A DNA stretch of 64,000 nt from Mesomycoplasma ovipneumoniae (lineage in GTDB: Bacteria > Bacillota_I > Bacilli_A > Mycoplasmatales > Metamycoplasmataceae). The stretch covers positions 372,001 through 436,000 of the forward strand of contig NZ_CP146003.1 of assembly GCF_038095975.1 (NCBI RefSeq). The letters are read 5' to 3'. The notes under the pieces were generated by a model. It did no database searches. It was not told where the DNA came from and saw only the letters and a list, made by a program, of their open reading frames with translations. Of the stretch, positions 35,601-46,374 are shown in pieces. The position numbers and the translations under genes were made by a program. The first letter of the stretch is position 1. Each line of letters opens with the position of its first letter.

Positions 35601-38600
35601 TCTTACTTTTTAAATAAATTTTTTAGTCAAGATACAATTTATACACTTTTAAAAAATCTAGCAAGTCTTGATTTTAAAACTAAAATTTCAAATGAAGATT
35701 TAGTTTTATTTTTCAAAAACCTTTTTGGACAGTCATTTTTACAAAACCAACTTCTTGGTAAATTAAATCAAAATAGTTTTTTTAGCAATCCTAAAATCCA
35801 AGAATCACTTTTAAAGATTTTAACAAACTTTTTTGAATCAAAACAAGTTGAACAGTTACTTTCAAAACTTATTGAGTATTTTTTTGACAAAAAACAATTT
35901 GAATCACATCCAAACTTTAATTCACTAGTTGAAAATTTTCTCAAACAAAACACTAAACTAATTGAGCAAGTTTTTACTCTTTTTTTAGGAGATTCTTCAA
36001 CTTGAGATTCAATTTCTGAATTTTTAAGAATAATTTTGGATGAATATAACTTAAATTTAACTGATAATTCAGTCAATACAATTTTGGCTTTAGTTCGCGA
36101 TATTTTCTCAAAATTAAAAGACTCAACTTTAGATTTTGAAGAGCAGCCAAAAGCTTATTCACCACTAACAATAAAAGCACTAATTTCAATTATACTTGAT
36201 GCAATTTCAGGTAATTCTACTCCTAAAAAACCAGTTCTTGAGACTTTATTTGACAGTTTTAGCGTTGATATTGCTAATTTTTATTATTCTCAAGAGGCAG
36301 CAACTACCGATAATCCAGACAAAATTTCCCAAGATAGTATTGCTACTTTAATTTCCGAGGTTGTTAGAAGTAAGCCTATTTCTGAACAGATTCGGGCAGG
36401 CCTGGCAAATATTCCAAAAGAATATCTTGACAGTGTTATGCCAATTTTTGATTGATTTTTAGAATCACCGGCACTAAAAGATCTGTTTAAATCATATTTT
36501 AAAATAGTTGCAAAAACACAAATTAAACAGCCACTGAATAACCTTTCATTAATTAAGACACTATTTGAAAAGCAATATTTTAACAAAATTATTGGTGAAT
36601 TTATTGTTAAATTAGATGAAAAAGACAACAAGTTAACTGATAATTTTTCAACACTAGTTGGAAAAATGTTTGATACTCAATTTAACAAGACTGAATTTCA
36701 ACCATTTTTTAAACTAATAAAAGCAATAATAAAAAATAATCTTGACAATTTTTACAAAGAAGAAGTTGACCCAACAGGAATTTTTCCAGACGAAGCTTCC
36801 ACTGTTAATGTAAGTCAAGATTTTTCCCAAGTATTAGTGAGTGCTCAACCTTTTAGTGATACTGACCAAATCCAAAGCTCTTCATCATCTGAAACTCCTC
36901 AAGAAACAACCTCACCGCAAATTCCGGCAAATTATTCTGAAAAAAATGCCTTATTAACAAAATTTATTTCAATTTTGAGCAAATTAACAAGCGGTGAGGT
37001 TGCTTTTTCAAATCTTAAAACACTTTTAGAAGCCGAAATTGGAAATGAAGAATTTATTATTGACCTTATAAAACAAGTTGCATCGGTTTATAACCAATTT
37101 TCCGAAAGTGAAAGAAACAATCTTTGAGATATCATCGTTAAAATTTTTAACTCATCATTTTTCAAAGACAAAATTGATTTGTTAAGTATTGGCGATGTGT
37201 CTAGTTTTTCGCTCTTTAGTGGTTTATCTGCAGACAAAAAGAAAAAAATTGAGCCATTACTTAAAAACTTACTCATAAAATTTTTACCTGAGTCAATGAA
37301 TAAAGTTTTAATTTTTCGTCTTTTAGATTATATGAATAAAAATTCTGCTTTATTCAAAGATGTAAAAACATTTTCTGGACTTTTAACTACATTTTTAAGT
37401 GATGAAACCAACAAAAACGTCCCTAATAGCAGCGCAAATTCTCAAAATCAAACAAATTCGGCATTTTTAAAATCATATCTATGATCTGTGGTTGACTTTT
37501 TAATAAAAGATGCTGAATTTGCTAATTTAGCGGCCGACATAATTGCTGTATATTTAAAATTAAATTTAGATAATAATCAAAATCTTAACAAGGCTAAAAT
37601 AGAAAACCCAAGAGCAATAATAACTAAATTTCTCGATGATTTTATAAATTTAGGACTAGAAAACCCATTACTTTCAGGAATTTTAGATCAAATTGTACAA
37701 TCAATCAAAACCTTAAATCCTGATCAACAAAGTGCAAGCTTTTTTAGCGCTATTTTTAGCAAATTAGATTTAGCAAAATTAATTAATCTTGATTTAGTTG
37801 TTAAAATTGAACCAAAAATTAGTGAAAATGATTCAACAGACCAAACCCGAAGCGATCGAAAAGATTTAATTGATGAAACAAAATTAACAATAAAAACCCC
37901 AACTAATCAAAAAATTTCAACTAAATCAATTGCTGACTTTTTTGATTTAATATTTTTAGCTTCACCAGATTGAGATAATACAAAGCAAAATGATGCTTCG
38001 CCAATTTTAAAAGAATTAAATCATATAAAATACACCGGAATTCAATTTGAATCAATTTTTAAATCAGGTCAAAAAGACCCTCAACTTGAGGCAATTTCAA
38101 AATTATTCCATAGAATTTGGCATTCTGAAAACAAAGGATCTAATCAAATTTCCATTAGCAATTTTAAAAACTCATCAAAAGGAAGACTGCTTTATAGATT
38201 AGTTTTAATCCTTCTTTTTTATACATACGAATCAAGAATTTCTAACGCTAGTTATTTCATTCGAACTTGAGGGTTTTACGGTGGCGCTTTGTCTTCTTAT
38301 ACTGCATCTGAAATAATACGTGCTTCATTGCAAAACGGAGAGCAATCAAATAAAAATAATACTAATAATAAAAATTATAAAACCTTTATTGACAATGTAA
38401 TAGGCAATCCTGTAAAATATAAAGGTTGGATAAACACCTATTATACATCTTCTGATGTTAAATTAAGTGACATGATCACAATGATTTATTACAATAAAGA
38501 AAGAAATCGTTTTTATAATGACACAAAACAACCTAAATTAAAAGACCAAATTTTACAGCAAATTCATGATGGAACTTATCCTGATAAACATGATAATCCG

Positions 38601-38609
38601 ACTAGATAG
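32652..38609 (+). CDS. SGNH/GDSL-family hydrolase with very long helical C-terminal extension
   Basis: The frame covers 1985 residues with UGA as Trp. A hydrophobic segment (about 15-36, without a lipobox Cys) should export or anchor it. The SGNH catalytic blocks are clear: GDS with nucleophile Ser70, GAND at about 197-200, and DIHPS at about 333-337 supplying Asp and His. SGNH enzymes cleave esters, often lipids. The catalytic domain ends near residue 360. The other 1600 residues are helix-rich, with many Leu/Phe-rich amphipathic segments and low-complexity Ser/Thr/Gln patches (about 1390-1430). I do not recognise this extension. M. hyopneumoniae has a smaller lipolytic surface lipoprotein, P65, so surface lipid hydrolysis is plausible. 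Partner gene suggested by layout: the divergent permease. Confidence 0.82.
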
Positions 38610-38711
38610 TAAATGATTACAAAATTTGAATCAATATTAATATTTTTTAGTGCTAATTAATTTTATACTCTTTTTATAATAGAGTTTTACTTGTATATTT
38701 AATCATAGAAA

Positions 38712-38738
38712 TCTTCTAGAGGTGTTTAGAAGTTTTTT
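38712..38738 (+). terminator. Terminator after the SGNH hydrolase gene
   Basis: TCTTCTA and TAGAAGT pair across an 8-nt loop, followed by TTTTTT. The remainder of 38610-39105 is AT-rich, with a TATAAT at 38912-38917 that may serve the downstream restriction gene. Confidence 0.6.
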
Positions 38739-39002
38739 CATTTTCTAATAATAAATATTAGAAAATAAGTACAAATTTCACTAGTTTTTGACCGTACAAG
38801 TTTAAATTATTAACTAAAGTTTTTTTTCTTAGATGGCAAAAAATTTTTATTTCATGTTAAAAATTTTTTTAAAAAAGGAAAAATTTTAGGAAAATTTAGC
38901 CATTTTTCCACTATAATTTATCTTTAATAAAAATAAATTTAAATCAAAGGAATGAATCATCAGATTTAAAGATTGATTAAAACTAAAAAATAGCGCATTT
39001 AA

Positions 39003-39031
39003 AAGTCTAAATTAGTGTACTAACTTAACCT
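39003..39031. repeat. Intergenic repeat (AAGTCTnAAATTAGTGTACTAACTTAnCCT)
   Basis: The same roughly 29-nt sequence occurs at 50580-50609 with two or three changes. The core TTAGTGTACTAA is nearly palindromic. Function unknown. Confidence 0.55.
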
Positions 39032-39105
39032 CAAAGCGAATCTCAGTGTCAAAACTAATTTTATTTTTCTAATTTAAAAAAACTTCAAAAAAAGGAGAAC
39101 AAATA

Positions 39106-39624
39106 ATGAAATCTAATATTTCAGAAGCTACAATTGCTGGAAGTTTCAATTCTGAACTTAATAATATGGGTCTTGATTTTTGATTGGAAAATGAATGGTT
39201 AAATGAAGATATTAATTCTGCGCTTGAGGAATATTTATCCAAAAATGGAAAAAATGGCGGAAATCGCCCTGATTGCAAAATGCTTTTAGCGGACGAACTA
39301 GGTAATAGTTATCCTATTTTGATCGAATATAAAGTTGGTTTTAAAAAAATGGTAGAACTAGATTCAAATGGATATCCTGACCTTACGCAATGAAATAACG
39401 TTAAAAATTATGCTGTAAATGGAGCTATTCATTATGCTACAGCAATAAGGCAAGCAACTTATTATACCGATATTATTGTAATCGGTGCCGTTGGTGAGAA
39501 AAATACAAATGGTAAACTTGAACGCAAAGTTCAGGTTTGATGAGTTTCAAATAATAATTATGGCAAAGGACAATTAATAGGCGAATATAGCGATTTTAGT
39601 TTTTTAGACAAAAAACACCTTTAA
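39106..39624 (+). pseudogene. Type IIG-like restriction system, N-terminal nuclease part (frameshifted)
   Basis: The start at 39106 has AAAGGAGAA upstream. 172 codons are readable before a TAA created by a frameshift. The domain has a PD-(D/E)xK nuclease pattern (RPDCKMLL, then ILIEYK, about residues 64-85). The shift lies in a run of six A (39610-39615). With five A the frame would read FLDKNTFNEFIKEAKR and continue into the methylase, so the intact protein would be a nuclease-methylase fusion. Either an OFF state of a mutable locus or a recent mutation. Confidence 0.75.
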
Positions 39625-41128
39625 TGAATTTATTAAAGAAGCAAAAAGATCATTTTTAAGTGAAGAGGAAAAAGATAAATTAAGGCAAAGATCAGAAGAC
39701 GAAATGATAGGTGCACTTAAAAAACTTAATAATGATATTTACAAAAATGAAAATAATATCGAACCTGATACAAAACTATATTTAATTGTAGCTAGTATAA
39801 TTGCAAGTTTAGGAATTCCTTATAAAGTTGCCCCACTTAATAAATCCGAACTTAAATCATCAAAAGAAAAACGTAACCGCGATGGTGACAAAATTTTGAA
39901 TAAAATTTCTAATTTTTTAGAAAGCAAAGAAATTCCCGATAAAAAACAAGAAACATTAATTGAGATTTTATCACCAATCCTGAAAGACGAAAGGCTAAAT
40001 GCCCCTGAAAACGGTGAGTCAAGAATCAAAAGAATTTTTGGAAAAGTTGTTGATGATATTGGATATTTTTTCAAAAACGGTTTAGAAATTGACTTTGCCG
40101 GAAAACTTTTTAACGAAATGTATTCTTGACTTGGTTATAGCGAGGACAAAGATAATGATGTTGTTTTAACACCACCATATGTCGCAAAATTGCTTGCAAA
40201 ATTAGCGCGAATTAACCAAGATTCATATGTTTGAGATTTTGCTACCGGATCAGGAGGGCTTTTAGTTGCGGCGATGAATGAAATGATTGCCGATGCAGAA
40301 GCAAAATTAAAATCACCAAAGAAATTAGAAGCAAAAAAAATCAAAATTAAAACAGAGCAATTATTGGGGATCGAAATTTTGCCAAAAATCCATATGCTTG
40401 CAATATTAAATATGATACTTATGGGTGATGGTTCCACCAATTTATTACATAAAGATTCGTTAAGAGAATTTGATAATAAGGAAAAATTTCCAGCAAATGC
40501 TTTTGTTTTAAATCCCCCTTATTCTGCACCTGGAAATGGTATGGTTTTTGTTGAAAAAGCCCTTTCAATGATGACAAATGGTTATGCTGCTATCATTATT
40601 CAATCTTCGGCAGGTTCTGGTAAAGCGAAAGATTTTAATAAAAAAATTCTTAAAAACAATACGCTACTGGCAAGTATTAAAATGCCGCTTGATTTATTTT
40701 TAGGTAAATCAAGTGTGCAGACACATATTTATGTATTTCAAGTAGGACAAAGTCATAATAAAGAGTTACCAGTTAAGTTTATTGATTTTAGCAATGACGG
40801 ATATAAAAGAACAAATAGAAAAAAAGCAGCGATTAATTTAGTTGATAGTGATAATGCGACTGAACGTTATCAAGAAGTCGTTGATTTAGTTCATATCGGG
40901 AAGCATAAACTCAATTTATTAGATGCAAACAGTTATTTTGAAGATGTGATTGATCCTTTAAACGGCGGTGACTGGAATAAGACAAGGAAAATTGATTTAA
41001 AACCAGAAATCAGTGATTTTAAAAATTCAATTGCTGATTTTCTAGCTTGAGAAGTTAGTCAAATTATAAAAGATACCGAAATTGGAGCTAAAAAACAAGA
41101 CCAAATAAAAAAGTATATGCCCCACTAA
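39614..41128 (+). CDS. N6-adenine DNA methyltransferase part (HsdM-like) of the type IIG-like system
   Basis: A gamma-class N6-adenine methylase: motif I DFATGSGGLL (about 40230-40265) binds S-adenosylmethionine and motif IV NPPY (about 40511-40522) is catalytic. UGA codons at 40127, 40232 and 41048 read as Trp. The frame continues from the nuclease part after the A6 shift and ends at TAA 41126-41128, just after a run of four C (41120-41123). With one C fewer it would run directly into the specificity part. If the segment starts translation independently, 39704 is the first good ATG. Confidence 0.78.
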
Positions 41129-42309
41129 TTGAAAAATTACAAGCAGTTCAGTGGGGAGAATTTAGAATTAAAGATATTTTTGATGTTTCAAGCTCAAATA
41201 AAGTCATTCATGCTAATAAGGTTAAAATCTATGATACACAGATTCCAAACACTTATCCTTATGTTGTAAGACAAAGTAAAAATAACGGAATTAAAGGATA
41301 TATTCACGAAAATTTAAAATTCTTAAATCCTGCAAACACGATTAGTTTTGCGCAAGATACTTTTCTTAGTTTTTTTCAAAAACAAAAATATTTCACCGGC
41401 AACAATGTTAAAGTTTTAAAATACAAAGGAAAAAATACAATTAAACAAAAATCATTAATGTTTATCTCAATTGCGATTCAAAAAGCCATCGCAGAATTAA
41501 GTTGGGGAATAAATTCCTCAAAAGAAAGTATTTTAGAAACTAAATTCCTTCTGCCAATTGATCATCAAAACCAAATTAATTTTGATTTTATAGAAAAATT
41601 TATCAAAGAACTTGAATCTGCCCACTTAGCAGATCTTGAAGCTACTCACTTAGCAGAACTTGAAGCCTATTTAATCGCAACAGGATTTACTCAGAATAAT
41701 TTTAATTACAAACAAGACACACACAAAGAGAGAGAGAGAGAGAGAGCCGCTTTTCAAGCGGAAATAGAGAATTTATACCTAAATACAATCTGGAAAGAAT
41801 TTAGAATTAAAGACATTTTTGAACAAATAAAAACAAAAAATGTTATCACAAATGGCCCTGGTGATTTACCGGCAACAACTGCAATTTCGACAAATAATCA
41901 ACTAGGAAGATATATTAGCCCTAAAGGTGCAACTATTTTGCAAAATGTATTTTCAGCAACTGCAAATGGAAATGGAAAGGTATTTTTCCAACCAAAACCC
42001 TTTACAATATTACAAGATTCTTATGCTTTTAAATTTAAATATGAAATAAATAATAAAAAGCAATTTTACCTGTTTTTTCTTGGAAGTTTAAATAAGGTTT
42101 TTCAGAAATATTCCTGGGATAATAAATCCACCTGAAAAAGAGTTAGCGAGGAATTAATAACTCTTCCAGTCGACAGCCAAAACGAAATTGATTTTTACTT
42201 CATAGAGAAATTTACATTTCTCATTATGAAAATAATTCTTAATGAGATAATTGATCATTATAATAAAAAGGTTAAAAATATTTTAACTTGCATTGCAAAT
42301 CTAAAATAA
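41092..42309 (+). CDS. Specificity part (HsdS-like, two target-recognition domains)
   Basis: The frame is open from 41092 and ends at 42309. It holds two target-recognition domains, each opening with a similar block (WGEFRIKDIF and WKEFRIKDIF), as in type I HsdS and type IIG S domains, which set the DNA sequence recognised. Between them are an 8-residue tandem repeat (HLADLEAT/HLAELEAY, 41623-41670) in the helical spacer and a (AG)9 microsatellite (41727-41744). No clear start codon exists in this frame near the front; an ATG at 41117 in the methylase frame would fit if the C4 run lost one base. First internal ATG is 41458. Confidence 0.75.
41623..41670 (+). repeat. 24-bp tandem repeat in the specificity spacer
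   Basis: Two copies encode HLADLEAT and HLAELEAY. In EcoR124-type enzymes the number of spacer repeats changes the gap in the recognised sequence, so copy number here may matter. Confidence 0.7.
41727..41744 (+). repeat. (AG)9 microsatellite between the two target-recognition domains
   Basis: Nine AG units encode alternating Arg/Glu. Gain or loss of one unit shifts the frame and would remove the second target-recognition domain. Confidence 0.85.
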
Positions 42310-42355
42310 ATCACTTTTAGTTTAATACTTCTAATTGTTCATTAAATAATGATTG
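42273..42355. repeat. 83-bp direct repeat, left copy
   Basis: It matches 46375-46457 over 83 nt with only a handful of mismatches. It contains the end of the specificity gene (stop 42307-42309) followed by a relic of the 3' end of a metalloprotease gene (minus strand). The two copies bracket the mcrBC island. Confidence 0.8.
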
Positions 42356-42442
42356 GCATAACAATAAAAGACTTCAAAGTTGTTTATCATATAAAAGACC
42401 AAGTTTTTATATGAGGTAAATTATTTGCCCAAATCTTTTAAA

Positions 42443-42574
42443 ATGAGCGAGCTAGAAAAAATTAACAAAAGTGGTGTAATCAAAATCATAGGTAAAAAAC
42501 TAATTGTTTGAGATTTTTCTACTAATTTAATTCTGGTCAAGCAATTATTTTTACCTTATTTTGTGTTCACTTAA
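42443..42574 (+). other. Possible small or degraded ORF of 43 codons
   Basis: It starts MSELEKINKSGVIK and contains one UGA-Trp. A second short frame lies just upstream (42349-42438) with similarly gene-like composition in another frame. No family recognised and no Shine-Dalgarno site. It may be a relic; the gap 42310-42648 otherwise holds repeat sequence and a hairpin. Confidence 0.25.
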
Positions 42575-42591
42575 ATTTACAATCAAGCAAA

Positions 42592-42613
42592 ATGCAAGCA
42601 AAAGTGCTTGCAT
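42592..42613 (-). terminator. Hairpin downstream of mcrC
   Basis: ATGCAAGCA and TGCTTGCAT are exact complements around AAAG, 36 nt past the mcrC stop. The T-run is weak, so terminator function is likely but not certain. Confidence 0.5.
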
Positions 42614-42648
42614 AACACATTTAAATTTTACAGTTTGCTAACATATTT

Positions 42649-44094
42649 TTATAGATTTAGAAGATTAAAATCCATTTTTCTTTCTGTCAGATATAGATCA
42701 TAAGCCATTACTGCAGGAATAAATCTTACTTGAACATTTTGTAGGCCAATATTTTCCATCATTTCAAGTTTTACTTCACCTTTATTTTCGATAGAATCAT
42801 TTTCTGAAGGTAGAAGAAAACAATTCTTAACTGCTGAAAACTCATGATCATTTATAAATTTTTGATAAGCTAATTGATATAAATATTGTTTTGTAATTGA
42901 TTCTATTCCTGGCTGTCGGCTTGGTGTAATTCCGTATTCCAAATGTGCGTTATAATACTTTGCGTCAAATATAATAAATTCATAATTACCATCATTTTGA
43001 AAGATGGATACTAAATCTGGTATTAAAGTATTTTTCGCCTCTTTGCCTGTAATAGTCCATAAAGGCTTTTCAATTAAATCTATTAATTTTTTCTTTTTAT
43101 CATAACCATCTTTTAAAAGCACTGGAAGATTCAAAGCACCCAAACTATTTTCCAATTGATTGTTCATAATGTCTGCACAAATCTTTTCCCAAACCAAATT
43201 AAAATTATTAGTTCCAAACAAAGTTAAGCAATCAATATCATCAAGACTGCCTTTTTTGTCTATATAAGAATATATGGTCATTAAAAGTAATTGTTTTCTC
43301 GTGTTATACTGCAGACCTAGTTCTTTTTCAATTCTATATAAAATATAATCTTCATCGCCAAAATCATCTAATTTCTCATCAGATAAATCTACTTCTGTGA
43401 TTTCAAATAAATCAAGAAGAGTGGCTTTCTTTAACTCTTTAGAAATCTTTGTTAGTATGCATTGATGAAGCCGAGTAAAATAATCAAAGTCATTGGCAAC
43501 TCTTTTACGAGTGTGTAATTCCATATAATATGGTTTTTCATTTGATAAAATTGCAAATGATTCATTTATAGTTTTATCCCATAAAATTTCTCCTGTTCCA
43601 TTGAATTCAACAATTTCTTCTGTACTGTTGTAAATTCCATTTTCATAATAATCATTTAATAAAAACAAGATTACTGCCAAAAGATTAAATGAACTACTTT
43701 CACTGCTATCATTAAACGTTTTTATAATCTGTTGCGAAGAATTGTATTTTTCAAGAACTTTTATTATTTGTTTTAACTCATTAGTAGGATTCTTATTGCT
43801 TAATAGATACTTTGGATAACACTTAAGCACTCTACCTGCTATAACAATAACTCCAACAAAAGTAAATACATAAAAATATTCATTATTGCCCACTTCAACA
43901 TTAGATATCTCTATATCTTCATCTAGTAGTTCATTCATGTTCTTTTGTTTATCAGAAGCTTTTACCGCTTTTAAGACACCATATTCTTTTAATTTTCTAA
44001 TCAATATAAGAGCTTCATCTTCATTGCATTTCAAAATGCTATAAAGTTCCTTTTGAGTATAACGTATTTGTTCCCTTACAAATTCGGAGATCAT
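42649..44094 (-). CDS. mcrC: McrC-like nuclease subunit of a McrBC restriction system
   Basis: 481 residues. McrC supplies the DNA-cutting subunit that works with the GTP-driven McrB ring to cleave DNA carrying modified cytosines. The C-terminal half shows the McrC PD-(D/E)xK site: IPDLVSIF followed by FIIFDAKYYNAH (about residues 370-395). The start at 44094 has GGGGAGG upstream, 14 nt after the mcrB stop, so the two form an operon. All Trp codons are TGG and the frame needs no UGA reading, unlike neighbouring genes. No cytosine methylase is adjacent, so a type IV system is favoured over a LlaJI-like type II system. Confidence 0.85.
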   Translation of the reverse strand: MISEFVREQIRYTQKELYSILKCNEDEALILIRKLKEYGVLKAVKASDKQKNMNELLDEDIEISNVEVGNNEYFYVFTFVGVIVIAGRVLKCYPKYLLSNKNPTNELKQIIKVLEKYNSSQQIIKTFNDSSESSSFNLLAVILFLLNDYYENGIYNSTEEIVEFNGTGEILWDKTINESFAILSNEKPYYMELHTRKRVANDFDYFTRLHQCILTKISKELKKATLLDLFEITEVDLSDEKLDDFGDEDYILYRIEKELGLQYNTRKQLLLMTIYSYIDKKGSLDDIDCLTLFGTNNFNLVWEKICADIMNNQLENSLGALNLPVLLKDGYDKKKKLIDLIEKPLWTITGKEAKNTLIPDLVSIFQNDGNYEFIIFDAKYYNAHLEYGITPSRQPGIESITKQYLYQLAYQKFINDHEFSAVKNCFLLPSENDSIENKGEVKLEMMENIGLQNVQVRFIPAVMAYDLYLTERKMDFNLLNL

Positions 44095-44108
44095 AGAAAA
44101 AGCCTCCC

Positions 44109-45576
44109 CTAATTATCTGAGTTGTCATTTTTAGGCCCGACATCTTCAATATCGCAACTTGATACAATATCACGGTTGAATATTTCAACACCTTTTTGTT
44201 CAAATTCTTTGCAAATTTGAGAATATCTCGTGCTATCTTTAGAGCACCCTTGAAATAGTTTTGATCGTTTTTGTTTGGCCGCATCCTCAAATAAGTACAT
44301 AATCACTTTATTTTTAAATGCACTAATAAATTTTTCTCTATTAATTTCATCTCCTTGCTCAGGAATTATAATATCTTTAGAAAGAAAATATGGTCCTAAT
44401 TGTTTATCTTCGTTTATTTTACAATCAGCAAGGAATTTATTAATAGCTTTTCTCAATTTGTTCCATTCAACTTTTTGTGTCTTATTATCAGAAAGCATAA
44501 CATATTTTCCATGTAGAGCATGATCATTGTCATCAATTCCTAGATATGTGAAATCCCATCTTCTTTTAAATGCAGTATCCATTGGAAATACACCTTGATC
44601 AGCAGTGTTCATAGTAGCCCCATATAAACATATTATTTGGTATCTTTATAGACTCAAGTTTTGATTCTTGCACTCCTAGTTGTTCTGATAAATATCTTCT
44701 CATGTCATTAGTGGTTGCAATTTTATATTCACTTACACCATCACTATCTCTATCCAATAGTTGAAAAATATCGCCAAATACTGCAGCAACATTTGCTCGA
44801 TTAATTTCTTCTATTAACAATACAAAAGGTCTAGGATTATCGGTCATTGCATTTTTTAAGGCTTTAACAAGAACTCTCATAAATGGACCAGGAACGTATT
44901 GGTATGAAATATCTTTTTTTCTAGATTCTGGTTTATATAAGTTTACATATTGTCTAATAGCTTTTCCAGTACCTCGTCCTACAGTATTATCAACGGCAGG
45001 AGTACCATCTTGTTTTCTGGTAGTAAATTCTCCATCTGTGTATAACCCTAACAATACCGGTAATCTAGTAAGTTGGCGACCCTTAAATTTATCATACAAT
45101 AAATCATACTTTTCTTGAGCTGACTTAGTTCTGTCTGTTAATACAGAAAGAATATATTTATCAGTAACTGTAAGATTTTCGAAAGAATCATCAACCATTA
45201 CAGGCTTATATGTGCCAACAAAGTTTGCATATAAATAGTCTGGATGAAAAGTCACTCTCTCATATTGATCTTCATTATTTTCTCCTAAAAGCTGTTGCAA
45301 GTCATTATTTAGAGTATAACTTTTACCTGTACCCGGTGCGCCAAAGATAATACGATTTCTAGGAATTAAACTATTATATGAAGTGCAAAACACATCTTCC
45401 ATATCTTTTTTGTTTTCTTTATCTTGGCTCTGTTTATCCATTTCTAAAGATATGTCTTCGTTTGAATGGGTTGCTTCCAACATATCATTCTCTATATATT
45501 CTACAAATTCGTCTTTTGTGAATTTTCTATTTCCTAATTTGTATTCTTTCTTCTTTTTATCATATAAAATATTCAT
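44109..45576 (-). pseudogene. mcrB: McrB-like AAA+ GTPase subunit, frameshifted
   Basis: McrB is the AAA+ motor that recognises modified DNA. Walker A (FGAPGTGKSYTL) and the McrB-type Walker B (LLIEEINRANVAAVFGDI) are intact in the first part. At about 44614-44621 the frame changes by one base: it reads NNMFIWG, YYEHC, stop, while the other frame continues as MNTADQGVFPMDTAFKRRW, the expected McrB sequence after NMFIWAT. One extra G in a run of four explains it. The start at 45576 has GGAGAT upstream and is preferred to 45648, which lacks one. The C-terminal piece alone spans 44109-44612. The protein is probably inactive unless frameshifting or reversion occurs. Confidence 0.82.
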
Positions 45577-45673
45577 ATAATATCTCCAATTACAATTTTT
45601 GCATTGCATTTTCGACAATATTCTTTCTACAAACAGAATACAGTCCAATGTTAGCCATAAAATAACCTAATGA

Positions 45674-45691
45674 GGGAGTGTTCATAATTTT
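45674..45691. repeat. 18-bp boundary sequence, second copy
   Basis: Identical to 13807-13824 and placed likewise just upstream of a transferred restriction operon. The stretch between here and 45899 shows no gene. Confidence 0.55.
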
Positions 45692-45898
45692 GTGTTTTAG
45701 ATTTATTATGGATTTTTCAAATAGAAATCTAATCTAATTTTACATTATTTAATCGATTAGGGAAAATAATTTCTAACTGTTTTTTAATTATGACTCAATT
45801 TCTTACCTGCCTTTTTCATTTTATAGATGCGTTTTGGAGCGTTAAATAAGTTATTCCCGGATTTACGGGTATTTTTGATGTAAAAACCTTAATTTTGA

Positions 45899-46366
45899 TT
45901 ATTTTAAATTTAATCCTTTGCAAAAAAAAAAAAAAATGTTTGGTCAAAAATAAAATTGTGTTATAATAAATTTCACTAAGAATGAATTAATAAATATTGA
46001 TATTGAATTAAGGAGGACTTGATTATGTTTTTGTCATAAAAAAATCTGAAAATGTGACTTTTCCATTGTATTTTCAAATATGATGGTATGCCTTAAATTT
46101 AACCGTTTAGAAATCTATAAATTTAGGGCTTTTGTTTATTGTTCTTTCAAAACTTCATATGTTTTTTTAGGCTCGCTGCAAATAAAAACGAGTTTTCTAT
46201 TTGCATTGAGTTTAAATAGTAGTTGTATTTTTTGATGGTTTTTCCCTCTGTTTTAAACTAAAAAAAGCAGTGTTTAAAAATTTCATAATTTTGCTTTTTA
46301 AGTTAAAAAAGCACGAAAAATCAGAGACTTTTTTAAAATTATCTCATCAAACTGTGAAACTCGGGA
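45899..46366 (+). repeat. Dispersed structured repeat element, copy C
   Basis: Poly-A of 15 (45922-45936), TTGGTC (45940-45945), 16-nt spacer, TATAAT (45962-45967), GGAGGA and a 4-codon ORF (MFLS, ATG at about 46025). Then the stems CCATTGTATTT/AAATATGATGG and AAATTTA/TAAATTT, and an imperfect third stem. The tail ends in the ATCAAACTGTGAAACTCGGG motif at 46342-46366. The right copy of the 83-bp repeat begins 9 nt later. Confidence 0.8.
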
Positions 46367-46374
46367 CTAATTTA

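Noticed and set aside
42649-45576. LlaJI-type type II system instead of McrBC
   Set aside because: That would need one or two cytosine methylase genes beside it, and none is present within the island.
45574-45648. Longer mcrB start at 45648
   Set aside because: No ribosome site; the ATG at 45574-45576 has GGAGAT in the right place.
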